Source of the DNA: Myxococcus terminator_A
Lineage (GTDB): Bacteria > Myxococcota > Myxococcia > Myxococcales > Myxococcaceae
Assembly: GCA_049194865.1 (NCBI GenBank)
Contig: JBLZWL010000022.1
Span: forward strand, 62,001 to 126,000
Direction of reading: 5' to 3'
Length of the DNA: 64,000 bases
Shown here: positions 61,737 to 64,000 of the stretch, one piece after another
Layout: every line of letters starts with the position of its first letter
Position numbering within the stretch: position 1 is the stretch's first letter
The notes under the pieces: model-generated
Databases searched by the model: none
What the model saw: only the letters and a program-made list of their open reading frames with translations
What the model was told of the DNA's origin: nothing
Program-made: the position numbers and the translations under genes

Positions 61737-61952
61737 TCAGACGAAGCGATACGAGCTGACGTTGAACACGGGGCCCACCATGGAGCTGGTGAGCACGTCG
61801 CGGTCCACGTCGCCCTCGGCCTCGATGCGCTGGCCGTCCTGCTTGATCTTCCGGTCGCCGCCAGCGAGCTGGTAGGTGGTGCCGTCATCACCCTCCAGCA
61901 CCCAGACGCCCGTCTCGACGTCCCGGAAGACCACGCGCCCGGAGACCTTCAA
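61737..61952 (-). CDS. Small OB-fold-like protein (DUF5818-like)
   Basis: 71 residues from TTG 61952, which overlaps the protease stop by 4 bases (TTGA). All beta: GRVVFRDVETGVWVLEGDDG, TTYQLAGG and VDRDVLTSSMVGPVFNVSSYRFV. The pattern Gly-x-Val...Gly-x-Trp-x-Leu-x-x-Asp-Gly-x-x-Tyr-x-Leu is like DUF5818. No signal peptide. The coupling to the membrane protease suggests a partner or inhibitor; no function is assigned. Confidence 0.7.
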   Translation of the reverse strand: MKVSGRVVFRDVETGVWVLEGDDGTTYQLAGGDRKIKQDGQRIEAEGDVDRDVLTSSMVGPVFNVSSYRFV

Positions 61953-63757
61953 GGCGCGTCCTCCTTCTTCAACATGGCCCGGGCGACGACGATGCAGAGG
62001 ACGGTGTTGAAGCCCAGCCACGGCTTCGCCAGGAAGGCGAAGGGCATCCACGACAGCGCGGGCGCGCCGGCCCAGGCCGAGTACGCCAGGAAGCCCGCGA
62101 AGCCCAGCGCGAGTCCGCCCACCGCCGGACGCAGGCCCTTCCAGCCGATGGCCGGCAGCGACAGCAGCACGGGGATGAGCGCGCTGTAGAACAGCGGGCT
62201 CACCGTGCGGCCACGACCGAAGATGATGCGCTCCCAGTCGGGGATGGGCAGCGACGCCATCTCCACCACGCTCCCCGTCACGTCCGCGGAGCTCACGAAC
62301 CACGTGCGCACGAAGTACACGCCCACGGTGGACAGGAGCAGCGGCACCAGGAACGCGGGACGCAGGAGCGAGTTGAGGTAGCCCGGGCGCTCACGGCCGC
62401 GCAGGGTCAACAGCACGAAGGCCAGCAGGCCCAGCGCCCAGTACAGCGGCGGCCAGCGAGACATCCCGCCACCCAGCGACGCGAGCGACGCCTCCGCGTT
62501 GAGCAGACCGTGGCCGTACTGCTCGGTCCACGCCTGGTCCGCGACCTTCGCCGCGCCGGCATACAGCGCCTTCTCCACCGCGTCCGGAGTCTTCGCGCCA
62601 GCCGCGTACAGCATCGCGGCCACCGCGGCCACGTGCGGCGTCGCCATGCTCGTCCCCTGGTACGAAGCGTAGACGGAGCGGGACGGGTCTCTCGGGTCGA
62701 TGGTGTTCTGGAGGATGCCGCCCTCGTCGCCCTTGCGCTTGTCACCACCGGGCGCCGCGATATCCAGCTCCTTGCCATAGGACGAGTACGGCGCGAGCGC
62801 GCCATCCGGCCCCACCGCCGACACCGCCACCGCGCCGGGATACGCCGCGGGGAACTCCATGTGCGCGCGACCGCCGTTGCCGGCCGCCGCCACCACGGTG
62901 ACGCCCTTCTTGCGCGCGTACTCCACCGCGTTGGCCATCACCTGCGAGTAGCCGCCACCGCCCAGCGACATGTTGATGACGTTGGCGCCCTTGTCCGCCG
63001 CGAAGCGGATGGCGTCAGCGATGTCCGCCGTGGTGCCGCCACCGAAGTGGTTGAGCACCTTCACCGGCATCAGCGTCGCCTCGAAGGCCACGCCCGCCAC
63101 GCCCTCGCCGTTGTTGGTGGCCTGCGCGATGGTGCCCGCCACGTGCGTGCCGTGTCCGTGGTCGTCGTTGGCGTGCTCGTCGTCGTTCACGAAGTCGTAG
63201 CCCGGAACGAACTTCACGCCCTTCAGGTCCGGCACCTGCTTGAAGTCGTCGTGGTCCTCGTAGGCGATGCCGGTGTCGAGCACCGCCACCACCACGCCCT
63301 TGCCCCGGCTGCGCTCCCACGCCTTGGGCATGTCGATCATCTTCAGGTTCCACTGCCGCGTGTACTCCGGATCATTCGGAGTGTAGCTGGAGCGGACCTC
63401 CATCAGCGGCTCGGCGGCCTCGACGCTGGGATGCTGGCGGATGCGCTCCAGCACGCCCTGCACGTCGTCCACGCCCACCGCCAGGGTGAGGGCCTCGTCG
63501 GCGCTCTCCACGGAGTTGAGCTCCAGGTCCACGCCCCAGTCGGCCTCCCAGGAGTCGAACTCGGCCTGGGTGGTGCCATCCTTGAAGTCCACGACGATGG
63601 CGTGGGGAACCACGTCCACGTCGTCAGCCAGGTTGTCGAGCGAGGCGGGAGGCGCTGGCGGACGCTCGGCGTCGCTCTCCGCGGACTTGCACGCAGGGGC
63701 TACCGTCACGGCCAAGGCCAGCGCGGCGCCACCCAGGGTCCATCGCACCATCCGCAT
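61949..63757 (-). CDS. S8 subtilisin-like protease with C-terminal membrane domain
   Basis: 602 residues from ATG 63757, with AAGGAG 6 bases upstream. A signal peptide ends VAPAC, a lipobox-like site. An I9-like propeptide (about 45-130) precedes the catalytic domain (about 145-425): Asp in AVLDTGIAYEDHDD, His in DHGHGTHVAGTIA, Ser in GTSMATPHVAA. About five transmembrane helices follow (430-595). S8 enzymes with such a tail are uncommon; the tail may fix the protease in the membrane or act with the small overlapping gene downstream. Periplasmic or extracellular side expected. Confidence 0.9.
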   Translation of the reverse strand: MRMVRWTLGGAALALAVTVAPACKSAESDAERPPAPPASLDNLADDVDVVPHAIVVDFKDGTTQAEFDSWEADWGVDLELNSVESADEALTLAVGVDDVQGVLERIRQHPSVEAAEPLMEVRSSYTPNDPEYTRQWNLKMIDMPKAWERSRGKGVVVAVLDTGIAYEDHDDFKQVPDLKGVKFVPGYDFVNDDEHANDDHGHGTHVAGTIAQATNNGEGVAGVAFEATLMPVKVLNHFGGGTTADIADAIRFAADKGANVINMSLGGGGYSQVMANAVEYARKKGVTVVAAAGNGGRAHMEFPAAYPGAVAVSAVGPDGALAPYSSYGKELDIAAPGGDKRKGDEGGILQNTIDPRDPSRSVYASYQGTSMATPHVAAVAAMLYAAGAKTPDAVEKALYAGAAKVADQAWTEQYGHGLLNAEASLASLGGGMSRWPPLYWALGLLAFVLLTLRGRERPGYLNSLLRPAFLVPLLLSTVGVYFVRTWFVSSADVTGSVVEMASLPIPDWERIIFGRGRTVSPLFYSALIPVLLSLPAIGWKGLRPAVGGLALGFAGFLAYSAWAGAPALSWMPFAFLAKPWLGFNTVLCIVVARAMLKKEDAP

Positions 63758-63918
63758 CGGGCTACTCCTTGAGGAACGAGGCACGCTTCCGGAAGACCCT
63801 ACGAACGAACGGCGAAACGATTGGGTCTGCACAGACAGTCTGTACGTCCGCTCTCCCGGCGTGCAAGTGCGGGAGGCTGAAGAAATGTGAAGGAGTCCGC
63901 TGGGTTGCAGCGCATCGG

Positions 63919-64000
63919 TCATCCGCCGGAGAGCCGCTGGAGCCAGGTCGACACCGCCCGCCCCACCTGCGGCAGGTTGCGCTGGAACGTCGCTCCCGCG
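63919..64000 (-). CDS. C-terminal fragment of an unidentified protein (5' end off window)
   Basis: The last 26 codons read in frame to a TGA at 63919-63921 (ends VSTWLQRLSGG). There is no stop in this frame up to the edge. Too short to name; the amphipathic helix ending is like many soluble enzymes. Same strand as the S8 gene, 161 bases upstream of it. Confidence 0.4.
   Translation of the reverse strand, partial: AGATFQRNLPQVGRAVSTWLQRLSGG

Overview
The window is high-GC DNA with the codon habits and gene content of a fruiting-type delta-proteobacterium (Myxococcota, most likely Myxococcaceae/Archangiaceae). Pointers are Hanks-type kinases with PEGA or pseudokinase domains, FHA-linked enhancer-binding-protein relatives, many orphan histidine kinases, a protein with a worn MYXO-CTERM-like tail, and a myxobacterial-looking str-S10-spc-alpha cluster. 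I cannot name the species from sequence alone. No rRNA, tRNA, CRISPR array, insertion sequence or prophage was seen, and no gene-free stretch exceeds about 240 bases.

Left part (1-25.6 kb): a probable pseudokinase cut by the window edge; a FixL/FixJ-like two-component operon with an extra lone receiver; a VOC protein; a secreted cadherin-like repeat protein; two tandem cold-shock genes with duplicated leaders; a soluble lytic transglycosylase; a membrane GAF histidine kinase; a zinc-ribbon protein; an ABC-F ATPase divergent from a PEGA Ser/Thr kinase; then a sirtuin, a free-methionine-sulfoxide reductase, a pseudouridine-5'-phosphate glycosidase, an EamA exporter, an FHA-GAF-AAA-Fis regulator with broken ATPase motifs, a deoxynucleoside kinase coupled to a DUF2314-like protein, PlsC, a TPR lipoprotein and an unknown membrane protein.

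Middle (25.7-47.3 kb, all minus strand): the translation cluster rpsL-rpsG-fusA-tuf-rpsJ-rplD-rplW-rplB-rpsS-rplV-rpsC-rplP-rpmC-rpsQ-rplN-rplX-rplE-rpsN-rpsH-rplF-rplR-rpsE-rpmD-rplO-secY-adk-map-infA-rpmJ-rpsM-rpsK-rpsD-rpoA-rplQ. It starts from a near-consensus sigma-70-type promoter (TTGACA-16-TATACT). rplC (L3) is absent from its usual place between rpsJ and rplD, and many of the larger intercistronic gaps carry a GC-rich hairpin.

Right part (47.4-64 kb): rimI with a SurA-like chaperone gene; a CbpA-like DnaJ protein; a HEAT-repeat protein with a hybrid histidine kinase; argS; plsB; a DUF6265 lipoprotein; then a tightly packed three-gene operon (outer-membrane barrel, 13-heme cytochrome c, Ig-like lipoprotein) that looks like an electron conduit across the envelope; a CPBP intramembrane protease; and an S8 serine protease with a five-helix membrane tail overlapping a small OB-fold-like gene. 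A fragment of one more gene runs off the right edge.

Several genes lack a Shine-Dalgarno but have a -10-like hexamer 8-12 bases before the start codon, which suggests leaderless transcripts. Best candidates for something undescribed are the barrel/13-heme/lipoprotein operon, the degenerate FHA enhancer-binding protein, and the split of rplC from the S10 operon.
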